Shown: positions 38,760 through 48,853, numbered from the stretch's first letter. The stretch: DNA of 60,957 nucleotides from Kangiella sp. HD9-110m-PIT-SAG07 (GCA_003370465.1 QQTG01000020.1:1-60957); one strand, 5' to 3'. A program made the numbers and translations. Notes: generated from the sequence alone by a model not told the origin.

Positions 38760-39182
38760 ATGTCATTTGAACCTATTTTATTGCCTGTTTTTATGATGGT
38801 GGTGCTGACTTTTGCTGTTGCGGTGGTGATGGCGCGTCGACGTTTCCGTTATTATCGTGAGCAACGATTGCACCCACAGAAAACAGCAACACGTGAAGGC
38901 ATGACTGAGTTGATGGAAGATAACCGAGCTGCCGATCATTTTATGAACTTGTTCGAAATGCCGGTACTGTTCTATTTAGCAGTTATCGTAGCGATAGTAA
39001 CGAATAGTGCGTCGCTATGGTTAGTCGGACTGTCTTGGTTGTACGTTTTGTGCCGAATGGCTCATGCTTACATTCATTGTACTTACAACAATGTGTTCCA
39101 TCGTTTTAAAGCTTTTATTAGTAGTTATTTTACTTTGGCCGTAATTTGGATGGTATTAATTTTGGATATCGTTATATTTTAG
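38760..39182 (+). CDS. MAPEG-family membrane protein
   Basis: A 140-residue inner-membrane protein with four hydrophobic helices and the MAPEG pattern: NRAADHFMNLFEMPVLFYL (glutathione-binding Asn/Glu region) and LYVLCRMAHAYIHC. MAPEG proteins include glutathione transferases and eicosanoid enzymes; bacterial members mostly have unknown substrates. CTAAGGAG precedes the start. It is probably co-transcribed with the SDR gene. Confidence 0.87.
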   Translation: MSFEPILLPVFMMVVLTFAVAVVMARRRFRYYREQRLHPQKTATREGMTELMEDNRAADHFMNLFEMPVLFYLAVIVAIVTNSASLWLVGLSWLYVLCRMAHAYIHCTYNNVFHRFKAFISSYFTLAVIWMVLILDIVIF

Positions 39183-39221
39183 TGGGTTCTTAGAGCGCTT
39201 TTAGAGAGAGTTATTAGATAG

Positions 39222-39704
39222 ATGAAGATCGCAAAAGATAGTGTTGTTGAATTAGATTATAAGCTTATGGACTTAGAAGGGAATATTTGGGAAAGCTCGA
39301 AAGAGGGCGGCCCTTGGGTCTATTTACATGGGCATGGTGAGGTTATGCCGGGTTTAGAAAGTAAGCTCACGGATAAGGCTATTGGGCAGAAAATTAAAGT
39401 TGAGTTGGGGCCAGAAGAAGCTTATGGGCCTTATGAAGATGATCTAAAAACGGAAGTCCCACGAGAAGCGTTTGCGGATGTCGAGAACCTTACCGAGGGT
39501 ATGCGGTTAGCGGCTGAAAGTAGCGACGGTGTACACGCGGTAATGGTGCGAGAGGTTCGTGATGATGTGGTTATTATCGACGCCAATCATCCTTTAGCGG
39601 GAAAGGCTGTAAAAGTCGAGGTTAAAGTTTTATCGGTCCGCGCTGGTACTGATGAAGAAGTCGCCCACGGACATGTCCATCAAGATGGTAGTTGTGGGCA
39701 TTAA
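39222..39704 (+). CDS. slyD: FKBP-type peptidyl-prolyl isomerase, SlyD-like
   Basis: A 160-residue prolyl isomerase and metal-binding chaperone. The FKBP domain starts VVELDYKLMDLEGNIWESS and has the IF-domain insertion (GPEEAYGPYEDDL to VMVREV) and GHGEVMPGLE. The C-terminus is short and His/Cys-containing (AHGHVHQDGSCGH), a small version of the SlyD nickel-binding tail. It might supply nickel or just bind metal loosely. Confidence 0.9.
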   Translation: MKIAKDSVVELDYKLMDLEGNIWESSKEGGPWVYLHGHGEVMPGLESKLTDKAIGQKIKVELGPEEAYGPYEDDLKTEVPREAFADVENLTEGMRLAAESSDGVHAVMVREVRDDVVIIDANHPLAGKAVKVEVKVLSVRAGTDEEVAHGHVHQDGSCGH

Positions 39705-39706
39705 CT

Positions 39707-40384
39707 TCAGAAGCATTCAGCGATGATGGCTTCAACTAAATCTGCCGACTGCTGGGGTTTGGTATAAAGCAAAAAATGGCTTCCTTCCATTAGGTATTTA
39801 CGTGCGTCAGGATAGAGCTTGGCGATACTGTCTTTGGCGCGTTGATTCAAGACTTTATCATTAGACGCTTCAACATAAGCTATTGGCACTTTAGGCTGTT
39901 GTGGAAATTCGCCTAGCTGCTTCAAGGCTTCGGCACGTTGCTGCAAAATCCGGTGCGGTATTTCCTCAACAACTTTTCGGACATGCTTTACTTGCTGTGG
40001 TGTGGCATCGTTGTTGAGATATTTAGATTGTAATTGTTGCTCGGCAAAAGGAAGTTTCATCAGGGTTTCGGCGCGCAGCAGCTTTGGAAGCTCCAGCAAA
40101 GCTTTGCTGGGTGTCGCTAGTAAGCTGACAAAAAAGATAATACCTTCCACCTGAACTTCCGGCATCGCATTTAAGTAGGGCGCTATGGAACCGGCGTAAG
40201 ACTCGACCAGTAATAGGAAAGGTTCGTTAGGCAGCTGTGGAGCTATGTGTTCGGCGAGCGTTTGATGGTCTTGAGCGCAGTTTTCGGGAAGCGGAATAAA
40301 CTGCGTGTCGAGATTTAGGGATGTTAAGAACTCTTGGCATAATTGATCATTGCCATTGAGTCCGGGAATGATGACCAACTTCAT
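39707..40384 (-). CDS. Small alpha/beta hydrolase, function unknown
   Basis: A 225-residue cytoplasmic hydrolase-like protein. It begins KLVIIPGLNGNDQ (oxyanion loop), has a nucleophile-elbow-like LLVESYAGSIAPY with Ser in ESYAG, and ends with a histidine in MEGSHFLLYTKP. The Gly before the nucleophile is replaced by Val-Glu, so activity is uncertain. Convergent with slyD, with two bases between. Confidence 0.72.
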   Translation of the reverse strand: MKLVIIPGLNGNDQLCQEFLTSLNLDTQFIPLPENCAQDHQTLAEHIAPQLPNEPFLLLVESYAGSIAPYLNAMPEVQVEGIIFFVSLLATPSKALLELPKLLRAETLMKLPFAEQQLQSKYLNNDATPQQVKHVRKVVEEIPHRILQQRAEALKQLGEFPQQPKVPIAYVEASNDKVLNQRAKDSIAKLYPDARKYLMEGSHFLLYTKPQQSADLVEAIIAECF

Positions 40385-40492
40385 GATTGCTTCCTACACA
40401 TAAGCTTGATACTTGATCAGTCTTGATTCTTGAACAGTGTAATCACCGCTGATGACATAATGATGACGTCAGCGGTAATGTTGTTTGCAACT

Positions 40493-41209
40493 TTAGCTAT
40501 CGATCGCTTGTTTCTGAATATCAAAAATCTCGCGAATACCCTGTTTGCCTAATTCCAGCATTTGCATTAACTCGTCACCGCTAAAAGTTTCGCCCTCAGC
40601 AGTACCCTGGATTTCGATAAAGCCACCGTGTTCGTCCATGACTAAGTTCATATCAGTTTCGGCGCTTGAGTCTTCTGGGTAATCCAAGTCTAAAATTGGA
40701 GTGCCTTCATAGATACCCACCGATACTGAGCCAATCATGTGTTTTAGTGGATTGGTTTTAATAATGCCCTTCTGACGCATGCTGAATAAAGCGTCGTGTA
40801 ACGCGACACAAGCACCACTAATAGAAGCTGTTCGAGTACCGCCATCGGCCTGAAGCACGTCACAGTCGAGATAGATCGTATTCTCGCCCAATTGCTTTAA
40901 ATCTACAGCAGCACGTAGTGAGCGACCGATAAGACGCTGAATTTCAAGAGTTCGACCACCTTGCTTGCCTCGTGAAGCTTCGCGATCCATGCGGCTATGA
41001 GTCGAGCGTGGCAGCATGCCGTATTCGGCGGTTAACCAGCCTTGGCCTTTGCCTTTTAGAAAGCGTGGAACGCTTTCGACAACGCTGGCGTTGCACAGTA
41101 CTTTGGTTTCGCCAAACTCGATAAGCACAGAGCCTTCGGCATGTTTAGTATAGTTACGAGTAATAGTGATGGGTCTTAATTGGTTGGTGCTTCGTCCGCT
41201 AGGGCGCAT
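40493..41209 (-). CDS. rph: Ribonuclease PH
   Basis: Phosphate-dependent 3'-5' exoribonuclease that trims tRNA 3' ends. It is 238 residues long. Signatures are [50 protein letters not shown], and [19 protein letters not shown] with the phosphate/metal residues. Unlike the E. coli K-12 version, the C-terminus is not frameshifted. It is not adjacent to yicC here. Confidence 0.97.
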   Translation of the reverse strand: MRPSGRSTNQLRPITITRNYTKHAEGSVLIEFGETKVLCNASVVESVPRFLKGKGQGWLTAEYGMLPRSTHSRMDREASRGKQGGRTLEIQRLIGRSLRAAVDLKQLGENTIYLDCDVLQADGGTRTASISGACVALHDALFSMRQKGIIKTNPLKHMIGSVSVGIYEGTPILDLDYPEDSSAETDMNLVMDEHGGFIEIQGTAEGETFSGDELMQMLELGKQGIREIFDIQKQAIDS

Positions 41210-41288
41210 AAAGACTCCTCTCTTTATGGTGTTAAAAACTTGCTGTGATTATACGGAAACTCTGTCTTCATTCCTATGGCAATGCTGA

Positions 41289-42140
41289 CTATATCCTTGG
41301 CGTCGTGTCTGAGTATGGTTTATTCACCAAGCTTTTCCCTAGTTTGATAAAGATAAAGAGGAAAAGGAGCGGGAACAGAATATTTTGTACCAAGAAAATG
41401 GTGATTAATTGAATAACGCTTTGGCTCGCCTGCTCGGCAGCTGTTTGGTAGGCGGCAATTTGTTTTTTGACGTCGAGCTGATCGGCCGCGTCAGAAAACC
41501 AGCGTTTGGTTTTCTCTAACGTCGAAAGCTCTTCTTCAAGCTGAGGCTCGTCAGGCGTACTCTGGCGAATTTGGCTTTCGGTGCTCTCCAATCCAGCGCT
41601 TGCGACTTGATAATCCTTAGCGAGAAATCCTTGATATAAAGCTTCCGAGCCGAGCGCCATCAGAGGTGTGGCAAAGCGAACGAGAACTAAGAACAACGCA
41701 AACTTTAGGACAAACGGGTGCGAAGAGCGCTTCCTGTGATGTTTAACCAGCATATAACCGGCCGTAAACACCCAAAAAGCAATAATGAATATGTTAAAAA
41801 ACGACCAAGCGCCCATCGCCAATAGTAGTTTTTGAACGCCAATGGCGCTGGCTGTAACCAGCATGACCACTGAGAATCGTTCAATAAGATCATTGATCGG
41901 GTCAAGAATTTCGCCGGGCGATAAGGTCAGGCCGACGCCTGCGGGTTGCATCGCTACCTCAGCTTCTTGTGCCACAGAAATCAGGCCATTTAATCCTCGC
42001 GCGACAGCGAAAGCAACCAGGCTGCGCTTCAAGGCTTCATCAGTATATTGTTCGCCGTGATAATCCAGCGCTTTGCTGCCAGCGAGTAGGCTGGCAATCG
42101 CTAAGCTGATAATGATGAGCCATAAATTAATAATCTTCAT
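41289..42140 (-). CDS. Membrane protein with periplasmic helical segment, function unknown
   Basis: A 283-residue protein I do not recognise. A signal-like or anchor helix at 5-22 is followed by a segment to about 85, a group of membrane helices (about 90-128, 150-170), a charged helical stretch (190-235, SQIRQSTPDEPQLEEELSTLEKTK) and a last long hydrophobic helix (240-268). The Lys-rich linker MLVKHHRKRSS suggests a cytoplasmic loop. It precedes rph in the same direction with 79 bases between. Confidence 0.6.
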   Translation of the reverse strand: MKIINLWLIIISLAIASLLAGSKALDYHGEQYTDEALKRSLVAFAVARGLNGLISVAQEAEVAMQPAGVGLTLSPGEILDPINDLIERFSVVMLVTASAIGVQKLLLAMGAWSFFNIFIIAFWVFTAGYMLVKHHRKRSSHPFVLKFALFLVLVRFATPLMALGSEALYQGFLAKDYQVASAGLESTESQIRQSTPDEPQLEEELSTLEKTKRWFSDAADQLDVKKQIAAYQTAAEQASQSVIQLITIFLVQNILFPLLFLFIFIKLGKSLVNKPYSDTTPRI

Positions 42141-42198
42141 AAATACTCAAGTAAAGCCTTAAGCTGCGTTTCCACAGCCTAAGGGCGGAATCTAGTGA

Positions 42199-44010
42199 TT
42201 AAAAGGTGTTTTTACGACGGCTTAATACTAAAGCAGCGAGTAATAATAGCGTTAGTAATTCAACAGGGCCACCGCCGCCGCCTGAGTTGTTGTCTTCTTC
42301 AGGTGGAGTGGTTGGCGTATCGGGTTGAGAAGAGCCAGGGCCATCATCACCAATACTGCTGTTATCTTTTAGCACAAATAAACCGTTTGAAATATCGCTA
42401 ACCAGGATATTCCCGCTCGGTAGATAAGGGAAAGTACCCCAAGCGCCGTCAAACTGTGGGTCGTTGGCCTGTGGAATTGGGTAAGTGTCGAAAAAGCCGA
42501 TTTCTTTGGGCTGAGTAGGATCGGCCACATCTAAGACCGTCAGTCCGCGTTTGTAATTCGACATGTAATATTTATCGCCAAGCGTAAAACCATTGTGATC
42601 GATGGCGCGGGTTTGGCCTTCGTACTGGCCGACCACTTGTGGCGCCGTTAAATCGCTAATATCCATAACGTATAAACGGGTATTCACACCTAGGTTACGT
42701 TCATCCAGCTCGTCCTGAATGAAAATGTAGTTTTTATCTTTTGAGTACCATCCAGAGTGCGTATAGCTGGCGCCATTGTAGGGTGTGCTGCTAATTCGTA
42801 ATGGCGAAGACTTATCGGTAGTGTCCCAAATATCGACAGTGTTTTCGTTAAAATCGATAAATAGTTCGCAGGGATCATGACCAGATGCGCACTGACTGGT
42901 GCGGCTGTCATCGATGATCATGTTGGTCGCGTCGTGGACATAGCCAGTTGAAGTCGGAGTGGTAATAAGTTCTGGGTTTTCAGGATCGACTAAATCAAAA
43001 ACGCGATAAGAGCCGTTACCCAGGTTGGAGCCTGCAATGTAAAGATAAGGCTCATGGCCATCCAGCGCCATGCCGTTAGTATAATCGATATTACCGAGAT
43101 AAACGTTATGCGCGGTTTGGAATACATCAATGGTGTTGACTAAACTAATGCTATTTGGTGCATCGCTAAGGTCGATAATTTGTAGACCGCCTTGGCCTTC
43201 GGTAGTGACGTAGGCGTAAGCTTTATGGTTTCCGCTGTCAGTGTCGAGGTATTGGTAGACCTTAACATCGCGCCAAGTACTATTGACGCCGGAAACAGTG
43301 CCGACTTCAGTAGGATTCTCGGCCTCAGTGACGTCGATAAGGGTGGTGCCATTGACCACTCCTATCACTGCGTATTCGCGATTATTGTTGAGGTCGATAT
43401 ATCCCCAAATATCACTCGCGCTCGAAGGACTGGAGCTTAACGAAGCAAGTGAAAACTGCGAGACTAGATCGATTTGGTAGCAAGGGAAATCATCAGCATT
43501 GCCGTTATCACAGGTAATTTGCTTTTTGTTGGTGCTGTTTACTTTCTGATAGCGATCGAGCATATCAAGGTATTCAGGTTTTACTCGAAACTCTTGATTA
43601 CCTTTAGTATCTTGCAATAGGCGGAAGCCTTTGCTGCTTAGTTGGTCACGGTAGTCGGCGGGAAGTCCGACAATAGTGGTGATATGTTTTTCTGGAGATT
43701 GTTTTTTATAGTTATCTTTCTGTGAAAAACCGCCTTTAACGGCGACCATATCATTCAGCAAATAAAAAATATCCATTTCTTCGGCAAAATACTTTCCTGA
43801 GGCGACATAAATTTTATCGCCTTTGCTGGATTGGTTGACTGCATAGCTGATAGAAGCGCAAGGTTGGCTTGGCTGGGCACAATTTCCTTGGTCGCTACCG
43901 TCGACTGCGACGTAACGTATGGGATGAGCGCCACTGTGAGCTGCTGCTTGCTCTGCGACCGCAAAGCTTAATGCAAGTAACATCAAGCTGAGTAAAACAA
44001 CTTTATTCAT
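42199..44010 (-). CDS. Choice-of-anchor-B/LVIVD-repeat surface protein with GlyGly-CTERM signal
   Basis: A 603-residue exported protein. The signal peptide ends near AAA (residue 24), followed by a short DUF1565-like region (YVAVDGSDQGNCAQPSQPCASISYAV) and then a beta-propeller-like repeat region with LVIVD-type units (GLQIIDLSDAPNSISLV, RVFDLVDPENPEL, GLTVLDVADPTQPKEIG). The C-terminus is a Pro/Thr-rich spacer, SGGGGG, a hydrophobic helix (VELLTLLLLAALVL) and SRRK, a GlyGly-CTERM signal cut by rhombosortase in known systems. No rhombosortase gene is in the window. Confidence 0.87.
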   Translation of the reverse strand: MNKVVLLSLMLLALSFAVAEQAAAHSGAHPIRYVAVDGSDQGNCAQPSQPCASISYAVNQSSKGDKIYVASGKYFAEEMDIFYLLNDMVAVKGGFSQKDNYKKQSPEKHITTIVGLPADYRDQLSSKGFRLLQDTKGNQEFRVKPEYLDMLDRYQKVNSTNKKQITCDNGNADDFPCYQIDLVSQFSLASLSSSPSSASDIWGYIDLNNNREYAVIGVVNGTTLIDVTEAENPTEVGTVSGVNSTWRDVKVYQYLDTDSGNHKAYAYVTTEGQGGLQIIDLSDAPNSISLVNTIDVFQTAHNVYLGNIDYTNGMALDGHEPYLYIAGSNLGNGSYRVFDLVDPENPELITTPTSTGYVHDATNMIIDDSRTSQCASGHDPCELFIDFNENTVDIWDTTDKSSPLRISSTPYNGASYTHSGWYSKDKNYIFIQDELDERNLGVNTRLYVMDISDLTAPQVVGQYEGQTRAIDHNGFTLGDKYYMSNYKRGLTVLDVADPTQPKEIGFFDTYPIPQANDPQFDGAWGTFPYLPSGNILVSDISNGLFVLKDNSSIGDDGPGSSQPDTPTTPPEEDNNSGGGGGPVELLTLLLLAALVLSRRKNTF

Positions 44011-44142
44011 TCTATCTGACTCCTAAACGTGTCTATTTTCCAGCCTATACCAACAAATAGCCTTTTTCTATGAAAAAAGTCTGTTAAAAGCAGCTGAAAG
44101 TGATTATTTTGTAAACAAAGGTAATGGCTAAGGATTTGATTT

Positions 44143-45186
44143 ATGGCGAGATGGTTACGGTTTGGGGCGGTCTTTGGAGCGATGCTTTTAAGTGCGAGTT
44201 CGGTCAATGCAAACTCTGAGCAGCCGGCTATTCCGCTACAGAGCCATTTAATTGAGGTTAATGGGCATCAACTACATGTTCATCAGAAAGGTAAGAATCA
44301 GGAAAACCCGCTGCTGATATTACTATCAGGACCAACCGATAACTGGCACAGCGACAGCGCTTGGTGGATTGTGGCACAAAACTTCTTAGCTAAGAATTAT
44401 CAAACCATGGCCATTGATCGTGCAGGTCAGGCTTGGTCGGAGAGAATAGAGCAACCTTCTTACCGGCAGTTTGCCGAAGATCTTAAGGTTTTGTTGTCCA
44501 AAGATGGCTTCGTCGATTCAAAGCAAAAGTTGGTTGTGGTTGCTTTCGCTAGCTCAAATTTATCCTTAAACCTGTTGTTAACTGAGCATGCTATTACGGA
44601 GCGTATGCAGGGACTGATACTGATTGACCCAGATGTTTTAACCGCGCACTCATTGCAGCATTACACGGCTGAAACCGAGGGTTATAAAAAGGGATGGCAG
44701 GGACTTGAGGATTATATTCGTTCTGGAAAATATGATAAGCGAATCAGCCAAAAGCTTGAAACTGAGCGTCAGCATTTAGAAAGTATGATTCCAGCAAAGT
44801 ATCGGTCACAAATAGACTGGGATTATTATGAAGCGGTTGAAATGATTCGCCAAACACGTGAGTACCAGATTCATAAGTTTTTGGAAGCAAGTGTGTATAA
44901 AGAAGATTTAGAGGCTGCAAAACAGCAGCCATTGCCGGAAACTTTACCGCTTGTTGTATTGGATACAGATTTTGAAAGTGCTTATTTGGAGCCGTTAGAG
45001 GATGAAACAGTGAAAGCTTCGATTGCTCTTTGGCGACAAGAAGGAATTGAATGGTATTTTGAGCTGGCTCAATCGAGTAAATGTGGGGCTTATTGGCCAG
45101 TAGAAACGCAAGAACACCTGCTCATGATGACGCAACCAGAATTAATTGAGCAGGCCATCGAAAAAGTGTTAGCCTGCTCAGAATAG
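44143..45186 (+). CDS. Exported alpha/beta-hydrolase-like protein, possibly inactive
   Basis: A 347-residue protein with a signal peptide (FGAVFGAMLLSASSVNA) and an alpha/beta-hydrolase layout: HLIEVNGHQLHVHQKGK, LLILLSGPTDNW, AIDRAGQAWSE. The expected GxSxG elbow is replaced by VAFASSNLSLNL, which keeps a Ser but lacks the flanking glycines. The late histidine may be in ETQEHLLMM. It is either an atypical hydrolase or a non-enzymatic relative. Divergent from the GlyGly-CTERM protein gene. Confidence 0.68.
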   Translation: MARWLRFGAVFGAMLLSASSVNANSEQPAIPLQSHLIEVNGHQLHVHQKGKNQENPLLILLSGPTDNWHSDSAWWIVAQNFLAKNYQTMAIDRAGQAWSERIEQPSYRQFAEDLKVLLSKDGFVDSKQKLVVVAFASSNLSLNLLLTEHAITERMQGLILIDPDVLTAHSLQHYTAETEGYKKGWQGLEDYIRSGKYDKRISQKLETERQHLESMIPAKYRSQIDWDYYEAVEMIRQTREYQIHKFLEASVYKEDLEAAKQQPLPETLPLVVLDTDFESAYLEPLEDETVKASIALWRQEGIEWYFELAQSSKCGAYWPVETQEHLLMMTQPELIEQAIEKVLACSE

Positions 45187-45193
45187 TGTTGAA

Positions 45194-46387
45194 TTAAATC
45201 GGGCGCTGAACGTTATCTTTTATCGCTTGCTCGCGAACCGCTTCCGCCACTTTTTGGGCTACGTTGCGGTTTAACGGATCGGGTAACACGTGATCGGCCG
45301 ATAAGTTGTTAACAGAATTTGCCAAGGCGTGAGCGGCGGCAATTTTCATGGCTTCGGTGATTCGTGTGGCGCGAGCTTCTAATGCGCCACGGAAAATACC
45401 AGGGAAGGCCAAAACGTTATTCACCTGATTCGGGAAGTCGCTTCGACCCGTACCTACCACTGATGCACCGGCAGCTTTCGCTTCATCGGGCATGATCTCA
45501 GGGATAGGATTGGCCATAGCGAGGATAATCGGGGCTGTATTCATCAGTCTGATGTCGTCGCCATTGAGCAGGTTGCCTTTCGACACGCCAATGAAAACGT
45601 CAGCGTCACGTAACGCATCGCGCAAGTCGCCATTACGATTATGACGGTTGGTATACGCTAGAATTTTCTTCTTCTCATGATTTAAGTTATCACGATCAGG
45701 TGAAATGATTCCTTTGGTATCACATACCAACACATCTTCTACTGGAATACAGGCGGCCTCATCGTGGCCAACACAGCGTAGGAGTTTTGCGATAGCGGTA
45801 CCCGCTGCGCCTGCACCATTGATAACGACTTTTAACTCTTCAATATTTTTGCCAGTGACTTTGCAGGCATTAATCAAAGCTGCAAGCAACACAATCGCGG
45901 TGCCGTGTTGGTCGTCGTGAAAAACTGGAATGCCGATGTCTTGTAGCGCTTCTTCAATCTCGAAGCATTTTGGCGCTGCAATATCTTCTAGGTTAATGCC
46001 GCCAAACGTAGGGGCAATGGTTTTTACCGTGGTCACAATTTCTTCGACTGACTCGGCGTCAATCACTAAAGGTACGCCATCAATATCGGCAAACTCTTTG
46101 AATAAGATGGCTTTGCCTTCCATCACAGGAAGTGCTGCTTCTGGGCCAATATCGCCTAATCCTAAGACCGCTGAACCATCGGAAACGATAGCCACGGAGT
46201 TACCTTTCATGGTGTAGAGATAGCTGGAATTTTTATCTTTGGCAATGTGGTTGGAGACCGCAGCCACGCCAGGCGTGTAAGCAACAGAAAGGTCATCACG
46301 ATTTTGCAGAGGAACTTTACTTTTAATTCCCCACTTTCCGCGTAAGTATTTGTGGATATCTAATGATTTTTTAAAAAATTCACTCAT
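45194..46387 (-). CDS. Malic enzyme, short form
   Basis: Oxidative decarboxylation of malate to pyruvate with NAD(P). It is 397 residues long and lacks the C-terminal phosphotransacetylase-like domain of E. coli MaeB. Typical motifs are LSVAYTPGVAAVSNHIA, VSDGSAVLGLGDIGP, GGINLEDIAAPKCFEIE, PVFHDDQHGTAIV and INGAGAAGTAIAKLL for the dinucleotide. Cofactor preference cannot be judged reliably. With mdh it offers a malate-pyruvate route. Confidence 0.93.
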   Translation of the reverse strand: MSEFFKKSLDIHKYLRGKWGIKSKVPLQNRDDLSVAYTPGVAAVSNHIAKDKNSSYLYTMKGNSVAIVSDGSAVLGLGDIGPEAALPVMEGKAILFKEFADIDGVPLVIDAESVEEIVTTVKTIAPTFGGINLEDIAAPKCFEIEEALQDIGIPVFHDDQHGTAIVLLAALINACKVTGKNIEELKVVINGAGAAGTAIAKLLRCVGHDEAACIPVEDVLVCDTKGIISPDRDNLNHEKKKILAYTNRHNRNGDLRDALRDADVFIGVSKGNLLNGDDIRLMNTAPIILAMANPIPEIMPDEAKAAGASVVGTGRSDFPNQVNNVLAFPGIFRGALEARATRITEAMKIAAAHALANSVNNLSADHVLPDPLNRNVAQKVAEAVREQAIKDNVQRPI

Positions 46388-46497
46388 GATTATTTGATTT
46401 CGCTAATAAGCTACTTTTGAGAAATGTATGCGCTCTAATGATACGCTCATTGTACGGTAATTGTGGTCGGATTAGCACCGTTATACGGGACTTATTC

Positions 46498-46523
46498 AAA
46501 AAAAAGCCAGTTTTCACTGGCTT
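46498..46523 (-). terminator. Terminator after the DoxX gene
   Basis: Eight-base-pair stem AAGCCAGT/ACTGGCTT with a TTTC loop and an eight-base A run on the left, forming the U tract for leftward transcripts. It ends the DoxX transcript before the malic enzyme gene. Confidence 0.8.
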
Positions 46524-46549
46524 AATTGATGTTTTAAACGCTGATTTGT

Positions 46550-47128
46550 TTATTCAGCTTTAGGAAATGCTTTTCCAAGCCAGTAATCGACTGAGAAATA
46601 ACGCCCACCGCCGGTAAAGAATAGTGATGCCAGCATGATAAAGTAGGTCGCTGCAAACTCAATACCGTTCTGTAGGATGGCATAACTGCCTTTGGCCGTG
46701 AGCCAGCCGTAGTTGCCGTGTTCTTTCAAAATACTCCTAGCCATGTCTAAACGATTACCAACTTCGGGATCAGACGATTGAGCGATGGCATACCAACCGT
46801 TATCCCAATGTACCGCAAAGGCAGCGACTAGCATGGTAATCATTAATGGAATCGCCGCCCATCGCGTAGCAAATCCGACTAATATGAAAATGCCGCCAAT
46901 CATTTCTGCGCTTGCCGCGAGAAAGGTCATGACGTCTGGCATTGGCATGCCTAAACTGGCAAACCAGTCTGATGTGCTGGAAAAATTAGCAAACTTACGT
47001 GAGCCAGCTTCGTAAAGCGGAAAGAACAATAGTATGCGGAATAATAAAGGCGGAATACCGTCTAAGTGTTTTAAGTAATGGCAAACACAAGTCTGGAACT
47101 TGTGGTATTTGGTTGCGATGCTACTCAT
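46550..47128 (-). CDS. DoxX-family membrane protein
   Basis: A 192-residue inner-membrane protein with four hydrophobic helices and DoxX features: LLRILLFFPLYEAGSRKFANFSSTSDWF, AEMIGGIFILVGFATRWAAIPLMITM and the HWDNGWYAIA segment. DoxX proteins are related to thiosulfate:quinone oxidoreductase subunits but mostly have no assigned role. Its own terminator follows. Confidence 0.88.
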   Translation of the reverse strand: MSSIATKYHKFQTCVCHYLKHLDGIPPLLFRILLFFPLYEAGSRKFANFSSTSDWFASLGMPMPDVMTFLAASAEMIGGIFILVGFATRWAAIPLMITMLVAAFAVHWDNGWYAIAQSSDPEVGNRLDMARSILKEHGNYGWLTAKGSYAILQNGIEFAATYFIMLASLFFTGGGRYFSVDYWLGKAFPKAE

Positions 47129-47176
47129 AAAAACTCCCGTTGTTGTGGTATTCCGCTTTCTCTCATGAACAGTTCA

Positions 47177-48694
47177 TCAGAGCTTTTGAGTCGGAATACT
47201 ATTTTCTTGATAAGGGTGTATCTTATCTAAAGGAGTCGATAACCCCGTTTCTGTTACAACTCTTACGTGATGTCTTTTCAAACCGCGGGGCTCTGGGACG
47301 CCGCATGAATGCGCGATCATACCCACGGCATTAACCATATTTTTATGATAATGGTAAACGCGTTCAGCTTTATCGGGCACGACTAAACCTTTCTGTAAGT
47401 CTGGGTCATGGGTGGTGACGCCAGTCGGGCAAGTGTTTTTATTGCACTGCAATGCTTGGATGCAGCCTAGTGCGAACATAAAACCGCGTGCGGTCAATGC
47501 AAAGTCAGCCCCCATGGCAAGCGCCCATGCGATACCAGACGGATTGATCATCTTACCGGAACAAACCACTTTAACACGATCGCGTAAGCCTTGTTTTTGC
47601 AAAACATTAAGAACGATTGGCAGGCTTTCTTTAATGGTTAGACCAACATAGTCAAACAGCGGCTGAGGCGCTGCTCCGGAGCCGCCGTCGGCACTATCAA
47701 TAGTAATAAAATCGGGCGCAGACTCAGGGCCGCGGCGATGGATTTCTTCGCAAAGATCGAACAAGAAGGCATCTGTTCCAATAACGGTTTTAAAGCCAAC
47801 GGGTTTGCCGCTAATGTCACGGATGTGATTAATCATGTCCAATAAATCACTGACATTATCGATTTCAGGATGACCGTTTGGGCTAATCGAATCTTCGCCA
47901 GCGGGAATATGTCGAATTTTAGCGATTTCGTCAGTCACCTTCCGACCCGGTAAAATACCGCCTTTTCCAGGTTTAGCGCCTTGGGCTAGTTTTAACTCGA
48001 TCATTTTAACTTGTTGATGTGAGCAAACTTCTTTCAACTTGTCATCATCCAGCTCGCCTTTGTCATTGCGAACGCCGTATTTTGCAGTGCCAATTTGAAA
48101 CACTACATCGCCGCCAGCGGTTAGGTGGTGTGGCGATAAGCCGCCTTCGCCTGTGTTAATCCAGCAGCCTGCTTTAGCTGCACCTTGCGCTAAAGCCTGA
48201 ACTGCGACTTTGGATAATGCGCCATAACTCATGCCCGAAATATTGAAAAAGCTTTTCGCAAGGTAAGGCATTCGGCAGTAAGGCCCGATTAACAATGGCT
48301 GGGCTTCTACAGCATTCTTCTCTAAGGTCGGAAACTGATCATTTAAAAACATGACCGTGCCAGTCGGCGTTAAATTTCGAGTAGAGCCGAAAGCAAGGGT
48401 ACGACTTACGTCTTTAGAGGCACGATAAGCCCAGTTGCGTTCGGCACGGTTAAACGGCATTTCCTCGCGATCCATGGCGAAAAAGTATTGGCGGAAAAAT
48501 TCGCCGAGGTGTTCGAACCAATAGCGGAAATGTCCAATAACTGGGAAATTACGACGTATGGCCTGTTTTCGTTGAGTTTTATCAATGATATAAACCACTG
48601 CGATAACAATTAACAGTATGCTTAGGCCTAACACGAAAAATAGTCCGATCCAATTAAGTATCGTTTTAGTAAAGGCCATAAAACCCGATTCCAT
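47177..48694 (-). CDS. FMN-binding glutamate-synthase-like protein
   Basis: A 505-residue protein with an N-terminal membrane anchor (about residues 10-33) and a GltB central/FMN domain: ISGMSYGALSKVAVQALAQGA, KPGKGGILPGRKVTDEIA, TIDSADGGSGAAP, and LQCNKNTCPTGVTTHDP with the FeS-type cysteine region. It lacks the glutaminase and GltD parts, so it is not a complete glutamate synthase. Stand-alone members of this family have no settled function. The FMN and substrate-loop motifs appear intact. Confidence 0.9.
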   Translation of the reverse strand: MESGFMAFTKTILNWIGLFFVLGLSILLIVIAVVYIIDKTQRKQAIRRNFPVIGHFRYWFEHLGEFFRQYFFAMDREEMPFNRAERNWAYRASKDVSRTLAFGSTRNLTPTGTVMFLNDQFPTLEKNAVEAQPLLIGPYCRMPYLAKSFFNISGMSYGALSKVAVQALAQGAAKAGCWINTGEGGLSPHHLTAGGDVVFQIGTAKYGVRNDKGELDDDKLKEVCSHQQVKMIELKLAQGAKPGKGGILPGRKVTDEIAKIRHIPAGEDSISPNGHPEIDNVSDLLDMINHIRDISGKPVGFKTVIGTDAFLFDLCEEIHRRGPESAPDFITIDSADGGSGAAPQPLFDYVGLTIKESLPIVLNVLQKQGLRDRVKVVCSGKMINPSGIAWALAMGADFALTARGFMFALGCIQALQCNKNTCPTGVTTHDPDLQKGLVVPDKAERVYHYHKNMVNAVGMIAHSCGVPEPRGLKRHHVRVVTETGLSTPLDKIHPYQENSIPTQKL

Positions 48695-48853
48695 TAACGC
48701 TTACCTCATTTACATATCTATACAGATTTTTCTGCTATATTAACGCTAAAATAGTCATCAAGACTATTCATTAGAAGCACTTCTTGAGTCTCAGAGTAAT
48801 AGAGACTCAACTGAGAAGTCAAAACTAAGCGCGTTTTATTGTTGGGGAAGATT

